Positions 35,199 through 46,190 of a stretch of DNA of 64,000 bases are shown piece by piece (the stretch's first letter is position 1; each line of letters opens with the position of its first letter). Made by a program: the position numbers and the translations under genes. This stretch comes from Plicaturopsis crispa FD-325 SS-3 (taxonomy: Eukaryota; Basidiomycota; Agaricomycetes; Amylocorticiales; Amylocorticiaceae), in assembly GCA_000827205.1 (NCBI GenBank), contig KN832557.1, positions 132,493 to 196,492 of the forward strand, written 5' to 3'. The notes below the pieces were generated by a model. It was not told the origin of the DNA. It did not search any database and was given only the letters and a program-made list of their open reading frames with translations.

Positions 35199-36383
35199 AT
35201 GGCTCCAAAATCATCGCAGAAAAGTCTCCCAGTGGACCCACGTCTGCGCGCCCAAGCGCTCTTCAATCTCTTCGAGTCTGTTGAAGAGTCTCCACACTGG
35301 CCCGCCTACATTACACATCGCCAAAATGCAGAGGCAATGGCAAGGAGACTCATGAACTCCTTCGAGGGCATGGACATCCAGCCGTATGTGGATCGGCTGT
35401 ACCAGGCGGTGCAGGATGTCACATCGGAGGCGGTCAAGCTTGCGAAGGATGCTGGAAACTCCACGATCGCAGACGACGACTGGAAAAAGACAGCGGACAG
35501 CGTGTGTATCATGAGCTGCGAGCTGGAGGACAACGGGGATGGACGTGTGAGTGTTTCTATCTCGCCAAAAAGTATTATTACTTCGACTACTGACAGAGTG
35601 CGCTGAAATATAGATCCTCGATGCAAACGTCGTTACGCGCATCCACTCGCCGTGCTCCCCACGCTCGGTCGACGTGCACTTCGTGTATAGCCAATACACG
35701 AAGATGTATTCCGCCGGTCACGACTACAGCCTCGGCTTCCGCGTCAACAACCAGCCCGCCCCGTTCGTCCACGGCCGCAGCCTCATCGCGCGCGATCGCA
35801 TCGAGCGCGCATCCCAGCGACACACGCGCGATGGCTGGCGGCCATTCGGGTGGTTCTACCTCGACGAGCGCTCGTCGATCCACAGTGCGTGCACAGTAAC
35901 GCGGGGCGACCTCATTGACGTGCACGACGCGCTATACGGGCCGAGCACCGCGGGCACGCTGGGGGCGGCAGTGGGGCCGCGGGAGACTGCGCTCCTGTTA
36001 CTCGCGAGTGTGGGCATCCCGTTCAATGTCGCGCGGACGGAGGCGGAGGCACACCCGAATCAATATGATGTGAATGATGGGTACATCGTCCAGTGGGGCG
36101 GCGAGAGCCCATGCCTCGCACTGGACACACCCAAGCCTGGACTGAGCGCTGCGCACCTGCGCAAGATCTGCGGGATTGCCCCATTGGCGGGCGACAGTGC
36201 GTAGTTCAAGTCGGGTAGAAATGCTGGTGCTTACTCGTATTACCCGCAGACACGGCTGATTTGTCGAGAGAGCAGGTAACAACTCCTGACGCGAGCGATG
36301 AGGATCGGGACTTTGTTGATGATATGGATGATGATGACGAGGACGACGACATGGACAGTGGGGACGACGTTTTAACGCATTGA
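35199..36383 (+). CDS. Orphan protein with an acidic tail
   Basis: A three-exon protein of about 340 residues. The first exon is helical and polar, starting M-A-P-K-S-S-Q-K-S-L-P-V-D-P-R-L-R. The second is globular, with H-F-V-Y-S-Q-Y-T-K-M-Y, F-G-W-F-Y-L-D-E-R-S-S-I and L-A-L-D-T-P-K-P-G-L-S. The last gives an acidic run D-D-M-D-D-D-D-E-D-D-D-M. The ATG sits where an upstream region with TAAAAATAAAAATAAA ends. I do not recognise the family; the tail would suit a nuclear or histone-binding protein, but that is only a guess from composition. Both introns are GT-AG and keep frame. Confidence 0.7.
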
Positions 36384-37511
36384 GACTGAGTTTGCTCGGA
36401 CTATCGGAATGATTTTCGACTAGAGAGAGTAGGCATTGTGGCTGTACGGGATATACGCGCTCAGAGTCGAGGTCACGCTGGGGCAGATGCACAAGGGACT
36501 GAGCGAGGCCTTCCCAAGACAGAGTGGGCATGATATACTGTGGGGTGATTTTGGGGCAGCGACAGCGACTCTGAGCCTCATGCACTGTAGTCCTGTGGCC
36601 GGCGCCGTGTCGATCAAGCTAGAGATTTATCACGATGGTCAGACAAGGATATCCAAGCCCGCGAGGTTGAAGGAATTGTGTCGGCGGCTGCTCAAGGAGA
36701 CAGCACGATGCCAGCTGCTCATCACGTACCTCTCATACAGATACAGCCATGCCACACCCTCGCGTCGCATTCGAGTCCAGACTCCAATGAAAGCTGGGAA
36801 GCGCCCAGCCCATTCTGTCGGCTACACGACTCTCGTTGGGGTGACCGATGAGGCGACTGGACAAATTCTGGCGGCAAAGAGGCCAACCGAGCAGGAGATT
36901 TCACAAAATCGAGGAGGCTCGAGACTGCGGCCTTGACTGAGGCGGTGAAGAGTGCGTATCACGAATGACGTATATTGCCGCTGCGCCAATTGGGGTTTCA
37001 TTTCCAAGTCAGCGAATCTGGACGGGGTAGGCTACCTTTGTGACACCGTACCGGTATGTTGTGGAGATAGAAACATATGACGCAAATGCCAGACGATACG
37101 ACTGCAAGCCTCGCGAACACACTAGAAAGACTTGGATTTGGACGTGAAGAGCAAGTACAACTCGCAACTTCCGCAAATGGCTCGGGCTGGGGTTCCATAC
37201 GTCCACGTGGCAACTTAGACTCCGCGAATGTGCTACCCATCCTATCAAGCTGGGGGTCTCATCGCTATCGTGCCTTGTAAAAAGCTAAAGAAACGCCAGA
37301 CACCGTACCGCAGATGCAGCAAAACAAGCCCAGGGACAGCACATACTGCGCGGGAAATGTGCTGCGCGAAAAGATCGCACTGGATTCCTGAATCTGGCCC
37401 ACAGGTTGCACTTTTGGGGCCGGGTTCTTCCTCCCCAAAGTTTTGAAGTAAATAAAAGGGCCAGCTTCCGCTCCCTCGTCGCCGTCGTCTTTCACCACCA
37501 CCACCATCGCT
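36384..37511. other. Intergenic before desaturase B
   Basis: A 166-codon plus-strand frame at 36436-36936 is open, but has no motif and competes with an equally long frame on the other strand, so I leave it uncalled. The last ~90 bases are the desaturase leader. Confidence 0.4.
37421..37511 (+). promoter_or_regulatory. Conserved desaturase leader, copy B
   Basis: From TTCCTCCCCAAAGTTTTGAA onward this matches copy C at 48822-48904 almost base for base, apart from a 4-base insertion that makes a TAAATAAAAG (TATA-like) here. Upstream of this point the two promoters are unrelated, so the copies now sit behind different upstream DNA. Confidence 0.55.
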
Positions 37512-39052
37512 ATGTCGTCCGTACACACAGCGCCTGTCGAGACAGAAAAGCCGGCAGACCAAGACATCCCGGACAACTATGTCTCGTACACCCTCAAGAA
37601 CCAGAAACCACTCCCACCACTCAACTGGAGCAATTGGTACACGGAGCTCAACTGGCTCAACGTTGTTATTCTATGTGTGACGCCTATTATCGGCATCGTC
37701 GGCGCCTACCACACCAAGCTGCGGTGGCAGACGGCGCTGTTCTCCGTATTCTACTACTTTGTCACTGGGCTCGGTACGTCCAACATGCCATGAACAGTTG
37801 TGCTCGCGCTAACACCCCAGCAGGCATAACGGCTGGGTACCACCGCCTGTGGGCGCACCGATCGTATAACGCATCGAAACCCCTTCAATATTTCCTCGCC
37901 ATCGCGGGTGCGGGCGCAGTCGAGGGCTCCATCAAGTGGTGGTCGCGTGGCCACCGCGCACACCACCGCTACACCGACACCGACCTCGATCCGTATAATG
38001 CGCACCGGGGATTCATGTACTCGCACGTTGGGTGGATGCTGGTGAAGCCGCGGCGCAAGCCCGGTGTCGCGGACGTCAGCGACCTCACGCGCAATGCCGT
38101 TGTCCGTTGGCAACACAAGCACTACATCCTGCTCATCCTCATCTTCGCTTTCCTCGTGCCTACGATTATTCCTGGCTTGCTATGGGGAGATTACAAGGGC
38201 GGATATGTGTATGCGGGTGTGGTTCGTCTGCTGTTTGTGCACCATGTGAGTTCCGTCAATTCCCCCTCCGTTCCATTCGTCTAATGTTGTGCAGTCGACC
38301 TTCTGCGTCAACTCGCTCGCGCACTGGCTCGGCGAGTCTCCCTTCGACGACAAGCACACACCGAGGGACCACTTCGCGACTGCACTCGTCACGATCGGCG
38401 AGGGCTACCACAACTTCCACCACCAGTTCCCTATGGACTACCGGAATGCGATCAGGTGGTACCAGTACGACCCCACCAAATGGTTCATCTGGGCCGCGAA
38501 GCAGCTCGGTCTCGCCAGCCACCTGAAGACGTTCCGCGACAACGAGATCCGCAAGGGCCAGCTCACGATGCAGCTCAAGAAATTGCGTGCGACGCAGGAG
38601 CACATCGAGTGGCCCAGCGACAACAACGACCTCCCCGTCATCAGCTGGGATTCCTGTGCGTACTTCGTCTGTCTTCTACTCACCTACATCGGTCTGACAT
38701 ACCCTCAGTCCAAGAACAGAGCGCGAAGCGCCCGCTGATCCTCATCTCTGGGTTCATCCACGACGTCTCGGGCTTCCTCGAGGAGCACCCCGGAGGTCAG
38801 CACCTGCTCGTGCGGCACATCGGCAAAGACGCGACGACGGCGTTCTTCGGTGGTGTGTACGACCACTCGAACGCCGCGCACAACCTCCTCGCGATGCAGC
38901 GCGTCGGCATCCTCTCCGGCGGGCACCCGCACGGCCTCGAGGACCGCGCGATACCGCCGAGCCAGAAGCTGCGCATTGCGCGGTATAATGAGATCGGGAG
39001 CGGGTACGGGAGCAGCGCGGTGTCCGATGGCGGCGAGGGCTTACTCGGGTGA
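37512..39052 (+). CDS. OLE1: Delta-9 fatty acid desaturase with C-terminal cytochrome b5 (copy B)
   Basis: Paralogue of copies A and C with the same four-exon plan and intron sites. It is 462 residues long. The His boxes are H94-R-L-W-A-H99, H131-R-A-H-H135 and H267-N-F-H-H271; the b5 ligands are in H375-P-G-G and H401-S-N-A-A-H406. The tail [18 protein letters not shown] is present. The frame is whole. It differs from copy C by few residues (V56 here, G56 in C; Y82 here, A82 in C). A second copy of its last exon follows after the N run. If the gap hides real sequence, the true downstream structure of this gene is not known. Confidence 0.92.
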
Positions 39053-39074
39053 TTCGCTTTCCCTTGGTTTTTTC

Positions 39075-39224
39075 NNNNNNNNNNNNNNNNNNNNNNNNNN
39101 NNNNNNNNNNNNNNNNNNNNNNNNNNNNNNNNNNNNNNNNNNNNNNNNNNNNNNNNNNNNNNNNNNNNNNNNNNNNNNNNNNNNNNNNNNNNNNNNNNNN
39201 NNNNNNNNNNNNNNNNNNNNNNNN
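39075..39224. other. Sequence gap (150 N)
   Basis: A run of 150 N lies between two near-identical copies of the desaturase 3' end. The round length suggests a scaffolding placeholder rather than a measured distance. Confidence 0.98.
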
Positions 39225-39806
39225 TTGCGTGCGACGCAGGAGCACATCGAGTGGCCCAGCGACAACAACGACCTCCCGTCATCAGCTGGGATTCCTGTGC
39301 GTACTTCGTCTGTCTTCTACTCACCTACATCGGTCTTTGCGTGCGACGCAGGAGCACATCGAGTGGCCCAGCGACAACAACGACCTCCCCGTCATCAGCT
39401 GGGATTCCTGTGCGTACTTCGTCTGTCTTCTACTCACCTACATCGGTCTGACATACCCTCAGTCCAAGAACAGAGCGCGAAGCGCCCGCTGATCCTCATC
39501 TCTGGGTTCATCCACGACGTCTCGGGCTTCCTCGAGGAGCACCCCGGAGGTCAGCACCTGCTCGTGCGGCACATCGGCAAAGACGCGACGACGGCGTTCT
39601 TCGGTGGTGTGTACGACCACTCGAACGCCGCGCACAACCTCCTCGCGATGCAGCGCGTCGGCATCCTCTCCGGCGGGCACCCGCACGGCCTCGAGGACCG
39701 CGCGATACCGCCGAGCCAGAAGCTGCGCATTGCGCGGTATAATGAGATCGGGAGCGGGTACGGGAGCAGCGCGGTGTCCGATGGCGGCGAGGGCTTACTC
39801 GGGTGA
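39225..39806 (+). pseudogene. Repeated 3' end of desaturase B, likely assembly artefact
   Basis: 39225-39336 repeats the stretch starting at 38583 (one C shorter). 39337-39806 then repeats 38583-39052 at a constant offset of 754 with no difference that I can find. It encodes only the end of exon 3 and the b5-tail exon and has no start. Such identity beside an N run is the mark of an unresolved contig overlap. A true recent tandem duplication is the alternative. Confidence 0.7.
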
Positions 39807-40038
39807 TTCGCTTTCCCTTGGTTTTTTTCATGTTATTTGTCTATGGCTTTGTGTGTCGTGCGCTTGCCATTGTGTTAGATGCGACGACGATGACCGCTTT
39901 TTTGCGACGAGACACGAGATGGAATGAGGCTGTGCGGTACGACGTACGCGTATGTAGATGGCCAATAAAAGAAATTCGTTCAAATTCCAGTACTGTGTGT
40001 GTCAGACAAGGATGTCCGGGCTCACCAAATCGGAGGGG
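39807..40038. other. Desaturase 3' flank
   Basis: 39831-39922 matches 50464-50569 after copy C closely, so the duplicated block includes the 3' UTR. AATAAAAG at 39964 may be the poly(A) signal. Confidence 0.5.
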
Positions 40039-41017
40039 CTATCCCATAGACTGCGTTCCGTAGGCGCTTTGAAAGAGACAGAGAGACAGTGTGAATGAGA
40101 CAGTTGCAGAGCAAGATAGCAATTCGACAGTAGAGGGGTATGTGCAGTATTCGCGCGATAGCGTTTGCGATTGGCCCGCGGTGTCCCGAACCACGAAAAA
40201 GTCGCCTTTGACGGCGCTATTTCCGCAATCCTCCACTACGAAGGACGAGCCGTCGGTGCAGTGTATCGTCTTGTTCAGAAAGCGGTACAGGTCGGAGGAG
40301 TTCTTATCACTGTCCGCCGCCGTGGTAGTTGTTGGTGGGGCGCTAATCACCGGCGCTATTTGCAGGTTGCCGTCATATTCGGGAAGTTGGCTCAGAATCT
40401 TCATGCTAAGATGAGCGATAGATACAGTCAGTGACGCGATAGCTGTGAAGAGGCGGCCGAGTAGAACTCACGCCCTTATGTTGGCCTCGCTGGAGATGTA
40501 TGCCTTCCACTTTGGATGCGGACCTACTTCTGTCGATACGAAGTAGGTTACCGTAGTGCCAGCGGAGAGAAACATCTTGATGTGACTATAGACGCAAGGT
40601 AAGCAAAAGGACGCGATAGCAGTAGCAGACATGATATCGCACGCACTCTCTCGCATCCTTTGGTGTCCTCTCATGGCACAGTACGGTGCATTTGCGCCAG
40701 AATTCTGCGTGGGACGCTTGGTCCCCTTTCGTGGGCTGCACAGATAGATTGACAGGATCGCTGTACCACTCTGCTTTGACTTCATCCCACATGTCCTCCA
40801 CGATGCGCCACCTGCCGCCGGGATAGCGGTTGCGCAGCCACAAAGACGCGGCGCCGCCAATGACAGCGTACTGAGTGTATTTCTCGATAAGAGCTTCAAC
40901 AAAGGCAGGAGGCTGGCGCGGTGCGGGCTGTTTCGGTTGTTTGTTGGCAGTGGTGGATCGGGGAGTGCTTGTAGCCTTGCGTGCTTTCGATTGCGATTGT
41001 CTACTAACGCGAGGCAT
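40039..41017 (-). CDS. PYDG orphan family protein (cluster B)
   Basis: Three exons, the same plan as at 51785-52623. Exon 1 gives M-P-R-V-S-R-Q with a basic tail, then L-W-L-R-N-R-Y-P-G-G-R-W-R-I-V-E-D-M-W-D-E-V-K-A-E-W-Y. Exon 2 carries H-I-K-M-F-L-S-A-G-T and W-K-A-Y-I. Exon 3 has E-Y-D-G-N-L, then L-N-K-T-I-H-C-T-D-G-S-S-F and G-D-F-F-V-V-R-D-T-A-G-Q-S-Q-T-L-S. After that the sisters read W-D-E-M-E-A-L, but this copy switches to an unrelated hydrophobic, Cys-rich tail. It is the most diverged member and points the opposite way to desaturase B. Function unknown. Confidence 0.7.
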
Positions 41018-41309
41018 GATATGATAGTAGTAGAGACCGCGACGAGAATCTTGGTAAATTTGTTGGGTTCTACAGTAGTGGAAAATCTGGACTCAACGGC
41101 ATGCAAATGTTTGCGCACAGAGGTTGGCGAAAGAGTTTAGAATCGGAGTGCGCGCGTTGTGTACCAAGTTCAATGTCCGCGGCATCATGCACGTGGATGC
41201 AGCCACAACCGCGTCTGCCAATAAGTACAGGTCGCCCATGACTTTTCCAAAGGTACAGGTTTCAAAGCTCGCACACATACTGATACAGCATCGTAGTGCT
41301 GCCTCGACT
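41018..41309. other. Intergenic
   Basis: Upstream flank of the PYDG gene and 3' flank of the SDR. It carries dispersed motif copy 3. Confidence 0.4.
41165..41214 (+). repeat. Dispersed motif, copy 3
   Basis: AAGTTCAATGTCCGCGGCAT, a short spacer, then GTGGATGCAGCCACAACCGC. It lies about 150 bp upstream of the PYDG start at 41017, pointing away from it as copy 1 does from its gene. Confidence 0.6.
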
Positions 41310-42353
41310 TCACCACGGGAAAGTCGAGCCATCATGGTTCAGGAACGTCCCGCCGGTCTCCTCGCGCGTCGCCTTGTCCACTATGGCCAGGATGTCCGTA
41401 GCGCTCTTCTCGGGGGTGATAGAAGGGTTATTGGCACCTTCCGGTACCGCGGCGATGGTAGCTCTGTCTGCATATGAAGGACAGGCCGCGGTCAGCCATC
41501 ACACCGTGGTAAAGTACAGCATAGTTCAGCGCTCACACATATCGGTATCCACGCCGCCAGGGTGTAGGGAGAACGAGACTGACGGCGTTTGCACTGTAAG
41601 CGATACGAACACGTCTGAAGGACGAATGCTTACTGAAGTTCTCGTTCTCGCTGTGTATCTTGCGCGTGAGCCAGTTCAGGGAAGCCTTCGTCGAGCCGTA
41701 AGCGAATAGACCGAAGGGAAAGGTCGGGCCGAGGGTGATGCTGCCTCCAATAGAGGATATGCCCACGAATTTGGGAGAGGGGTTCGCTTTGAGGAGCGGG
41801 TATACAGCTTGGTAGAGGACGACTGTGCCGATGACGTTGACCTGCGTGCACTGCATGTTAGCATCTACGATGGGTGATAGGCGATACGAGCACATGCCTC
41901 GTAGTGGTCGCGCAGTTCTTGGGCAGGTGTTTCGTGCACAGGGCCAAGGTATTCTCCGACACCTGATTGAATGCGAAATTTAGGGTCGATAGCGAGAAAA
42001 TATGGTATGCACCTACCGGCATTGGCAACCACGACATCGAGGTGGCCTGCAGTTGTTTGGATGTACTTTACTGCCGCCTCGTTCTCCGCCTTGTCACCAG
42101 AAGTAAGCTTCACGATGTGTACCTTTCCCGGATATTGCTTGACTAGCGCCTGCAGGCTCTCAGCCGTGGCAGGGTTGCGCGCACCGGCAAATACAATGAC
42201 GTCGTCACGACGTGCTAGTACAGTCACCAGTCCGAGCCCTGCAAATAATGACGGGGACCGTTATGGAATACTAGGTGACGACAAAGAAGAAGGAGACAGA
42301 CCTATTCCCCGGTTTGCGCCCGAAACGAGGTACACTGTATTGGTTGAAGGCAT
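41310..42353 (-). CDS. Short-chain dehydrogenase/reductase, C-factor/nor-1-like
   Basis: A small cytosolic SDR of about 250 residues. The start M-P-S-T-N-T-V-Y-L-V-S-G-A-N-R-G-I-G-L-G holds the NAD(P)-binding G-x-x-x-G-I-G. V-A-N-A-G, the Ser region G-I-S-S-I-G-G and Y-G-S-T-K (catalytic YxxxK) follow, and the end T-F-L-N-H-D-G-S-T-F-P-W is typical of fungal proteins often labelled norsolorinic acid reductase or C-factor. Introns are short and in frame; one lies between the glycine loop and G-L-V-T-V-L. The substrate is unknown, and no polyketide genes are nearby to support the aflatoxin-type name. Confidence 0.85.
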
Positions 42354-44480
42354 CAGGACCAATTCATGCGGAAGATCAACTGGATGAAAGAGCACATTAT
42401 ATACAAGCCATGGCTCCCAGTGAGAATCGACTGTAATAATATTGAATTCTGTCGAAGAATTTCGAACTTCGCTTAAGAGTTCAAAATCCTTCCAAGATCT
42501 TCGACATCGTCATATTTTTTGCACACTGGATGTAACAATATCGTATTCTCTTGAATTTTCGTTGCGTAGCCGAACGTGACGGACAGGCCTGTTGGAACAA
42601 TATCGGAGTATATTGGATTCGGCTGGCTTTGCAATTCACTACTGGGGACTGCTGGATCACACCACTGGTACCAGAAAAAACTAAATTTCATTCGATTCTA
42701 TCTAAGCACAAATATGTAGTTTACAGGAGGGAGGAGGTAGGTGTAGGGTGGTAGGACTGGTCCTGGTGTTCGCCACCATCTAGCGGCGTCGTCATATGCA
42801 CGGCTGCGCGCGTATATCCTGTGTGATAAGGCTGATAAGCAGGGGAGCGGACAGACGAAGAGCGACACCTTACTGCCAATCCCTTTATGTGCCCGTTGTC
42901 TTCATGGAAAGCTAGGAACGCGATCGTATTGAGTTAGTTCTGGCATAGTCTAGCGAGATCGGGGGCTTACCTGCGTGCAGTGCCCTCGCCCGCCAAATTG
43001 TGCGCTAGAAAACGGTCCTGTCAGAGCGTTGTCCCGTAAAGGGACGGTGTTGCACCCACCTATCTGTTTGTGGTCGGCAGGTAATGCCCCATGCGCGGTC
43101 GGTGGCCAAAGCGCGCGGGCGATGCCGGCGTACGGAGTGTGGTTGCGCGGCCGGCATGCGCGATACTGCAATACATGTCAGTAACTGGTGTCGAGCCGGG
43201 GTGCTGAGGGAGGTGACGTGGCGGTAGCGGAGACAGCGTGTGTACTGTTCGCGTGTACGATGCTATCGACGTGGTGGGGGCGGCGACAGTACAGCACTGC
43301 CGTGGTCGTCGTCGTCGTCCTCTTTGTGGGTTCCTTCGACACTCGACGTAGGGTGGACAAAGCAGCGGTGTTGGTGGTGGCAGTAGAGAGGGAAACGACG
43401 AACAGGAAGAGGCACAAATTCTGCTAAGTAATTCAAACACCGCTCGGAGTGCAGCCGAGCAGTGGGCCCCAACGAGGCGGAGTCTGTAGGCCAGCAGACA
43501 GAAGTAAAAAGGGCAGCAAGCGAGAAATACCAGGAAAGTCGAGGAAAGTCCATATAATTTTATGGGGAAGCAAGTGAAGGAGAGAGCCAGCAAGTGCATG
43601 TAAATTTCGTCGCGTTCACTGAGGCCGACGACACGTGTGGCGCTTCTTTCCACAGTGTTCAATATTCTCCGATTTGCACTCGAAAAGTTCGATATTATTC
43701 CAAGGGATTCAATATCCCACGCACCGATTTTCACTGGGCATGGCTACTGGTTAGTGCAATGAAAAACAACGAAGACACATCACCAATTTTCTGCCGACCG
43801 GACGCGCGTTCAGGCCCAGGCATCAATTGTCGGCAGTACTTACTCCGCTAACAGAGCGAAGGGCGTGTGCTCAACATTTGTTGCTCGCGTTGGTGGCCAA
43901 ATCCAAAGACGCACCACGATACGACAAGTTTCGTGCCATCGATTCAATTTCTGTTTTAATGTAGTGTGCTCGTCATCCGGAAAGACGTCTCCCAATCACG
44001 GGCGCTGAGTGTGCTCCGGTATAACAGTTTGTTGTTCGCTGAGCTCATTTGGAGTTTTGTGTACGGTGATGATGGATGTGGTCTGGATTGGATTCGGTCC
44101 TTTAATGACGCTCATGATTTTGACAGAGAGGAAGACGAAGGATGGTGGACTGTACGAAGGCAATTCATCGAACTTTTTTTGGGAGTACAAATTTCAGTCT
44201 CCGCGGCGTCATTGAACTTGATAACTCCGCGGCACAAAGAGAACTTCGCAGCCACAACAGTCCCATTCACTTCAACGCATGACATGTATGACAGGGATAT
44301 CTACAATGTGTCCAGTATGCGGCCAAACAACTCCTAGCGTCCGGGTCCTGTCGGTCATCACACGACCATGGCCAGCCCAGAGTACTGATATATACACGAA
44401 GACTCGGGGAGGATACAAATAGTGATTGAAGGAAACGCGCGAGATTAATCTTCCCTTTGGATGCCCAGTCCTCATACCCC
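42354..44480. other. 2.1-kb stretch without a supported gene
   Basis: A 224-codon minus-strand frame at 43060-43734 is rich in Cys, Pro, Arg and Thr, lacks motifs and overlaps other open frames, so I do not call it. TTCGAA-type words occur near 42450 and 43680 in partly inverted order. Dispersed motif copy 4 is at 44181. Confidence 0.4.
44181..44265 (+). repeat. Dispersed motif, copy 4 (diverged)
   Basis: GGGAGTACAAATTTCAGTCT, then CCGCGGCGTCATTG, a longer spacer, and CGCAGCCACAACAG. It shares the GGAGTACAAA beginning with copy 1, so the repeat unit is longer than its core. It lies about 220 bp beyond the stop of the VapD-like gene. Confidence 0.5.
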
Positions 44481-45090
44481 TCAATATATCCAGTTGAGTG
44501 GGTCCATGGCGTCGTTTCCAGGTATAACGCCAGAGGGCAAATGACCGAAGGGTGGCCATTGTGCGGCAGGGACTGGAGTCCCCATGCCTGGCGGCACAAG
44601 TCCTGCCGGTGTGGGTCCGATCGGAATGGGCGAGAATTGACCGCCAAGGCGGACGTCGTCTGTGACGATGCAGAAGTCGGCCCGTATCTGGAACAGCTGC
44701 AGGCGCCGAAGAACAGATGCGAAAATGCCTCGCGGCTCGGTTTCCCGCAAGGCGAGCATCTCCGACCATGCATTCATTGCCGACTGCTGCTTCTGGAACA
44801 CCGAGTACTGCTCGTGTGTATAACCACAGTCGTGTAAAAATTTACACACACGCCGGTATATTGTTGCTGTAGTTGAGTGCCTCGTGTGAGTCCGTGTAAG
44901 TAGACCATCGAAAGTCAGGTAGCTCACCTCGGAAGGCACCCCATCCATTGGGCGGACGGTCCTCGATCGGTCGCGTACTGAGATCGTAAGAGATCCCGTA
45001 AACGCTGTGTGGAAAGTTTGCGAGTTGAAGGGGTGCAGGAGCCAAGGCTATTGGGTGGTCGAAAGGTCCGAGTGGTGGTGCAGCGGCCAT
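44481..45090 (-). CDS. VapD/Cas2-fold protein, possible endoribonuclease
   Basis: A two-exon gene (intron 44867-44927) encoding 182 residues. Residues ~30-125 follow the VapD/Cas2 ferredoxin-like layout. V-Y-G-I-S-Y-D-L matches the first strand, with the Asp (D36) that is catalytic in VapD. Y-R-R-V-C-K-F-L-H-D-C-G-Y is the helix. Y-S-V-F-Q matches the G-S-V/L-Y strand. The end S-V-L-R-R-L-Q-L-F-Q-I-R-A-D-F matches the S-V-R-D-I-R-x-F-R-I-E-x-W-S-D-F of bacterial VapD. A Pro/Gly-rich C-terminal tail (~130-182) is extra. VapD cuts mRNA, and Cas2 is a Cas1 partner in spacer capture. Here there is no CRISPR array or cas1. The proper intron, Pro-rich tail and codon use like the neighbours argue that it is resident. 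Fold call is by eye. Confidence 0.6.
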
Positions 45091-45671
45091 GGTTGTATGA
45101 CGGAGAAGAAAATGGAGAGCGAGTGTCGCTGCTTTCGATGTAATCACGACGAATGCTTTTAAACCTAGAAGACAAAAAGAAATCGTCACTCATGTCGATC
45201 TAGAGAGCTTTTAGGCATCCTTGTTCTCGCAATGTGAAACAAATAGAATAGAAGAGCAGTAACCGCCCTTCGAGGCGAGGCGGAGGGCTAAAAAATACGG
45301 TGACCCATATACGGTTTAGAGGTCCTTGGCGGTCCTTGTGGGTCCGCATTTTCAACAAGAGAACCGGTGGATGTTAGATATCGTTTGATAGCTGTTATTA
45401 TTGTCAACGAGAGAAAATAAGGAGCCTTGTAAAAAGAAAAGAAAAGAAAAACGCCGCTCACTGCCATCAGCGCTCGTCGCGCGCAACATCCAAATAAGGA
45501 AACCGCCGGTCATGTGTCTCACCGCGACCCTAGATGCACAGACCGCGAACGCCACAGGTCTCTTTGCTTATAACCAACACCATTGCAACTCAGGATACAA
45601 CACTTCCAAACCACTTCAAACCCCCATATCTCATTTTATACACTCTATCGTACTCCCATCTCTCTGCCATC
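45091..45671. other. Divergent promoter region
   Basis: Lies between the VapD-like gene and the PYDG gene of cluster C. It has an AAAAG tandem run near 45435-45452. I see no gene. Confidence 0.4.
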
Positions 45672-46190
45672 ATGCCCCGCGAACCCAGGACGGTGAGACC
45701 ACGCAAGACCACTGGGCCTGCCGCGGCCCCTGCCAGTACCCGACGCACTACCACAAAGCAGCCTGCGCAACGTAAGGCACGCCAGCCTGACGCGGCTGTA
45801 CAAGCAACCATCGAGAAACACGCCCACTACTGCGTCCTCGGCGAGATCGCGTCCCAATGGCTGCGCAATCGCTATCCTGGCGGCAGGTGGCGCGTCATTG
45901 AAGACATGTGGGACGAAGTGAAAGCAGAGCGGTATAGGGACCCTGTCAATCTCTCAGAGCAGCCTATCGCGCGCGACGAAGCGTCGTGGCTAGCTTATTG
46001 GCGTAAATGCGAGATCCTCTGCGACGAGCGCACCCCGAAGGATACAAGAGAGTGAGTCTATATGCTCGTCCTCCTGTGCCCGACATCTAGTTGACGACCG
46101 TTTGTAGACACATTAAACTGTTCCTATCTGCTAGCACTGCAGTATCGTATATCGTGACCACCGAGATTTGTACGAAGCCCAGATGGAAAG

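Noticed and set aside
36436-36936. 166-codon plus-strand open frame
   Set aside because: No motif or homologous copy, and an opposing frame of like length; the acidic-tailed orphan gene ends just before it.
39225-39806. A fourth desaturase gene after the gap
   Set aside because: Only the 3' end is there, identical to the end of copy B; treated as artefact or partial duplication.
42430-43720. TTCGAA/AATATTGAA words near both ends as a possible TIR element
   Set aside because: The match is short and imperfect and no target duplication could be found.
43060-43734. 224-codon minus-strand open frame
   Set aside because: Low-complexity Pro/Arg/Cys/Thr composition, no motif, overlapping frames of similar length on both strands.
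44481-45090. CRISPR locus suggested by the Cas2-like fold
   Set aside because: No spaced direct repeats, no cas1 or effector gene anywhere in the window; eukaryotic gene structure.
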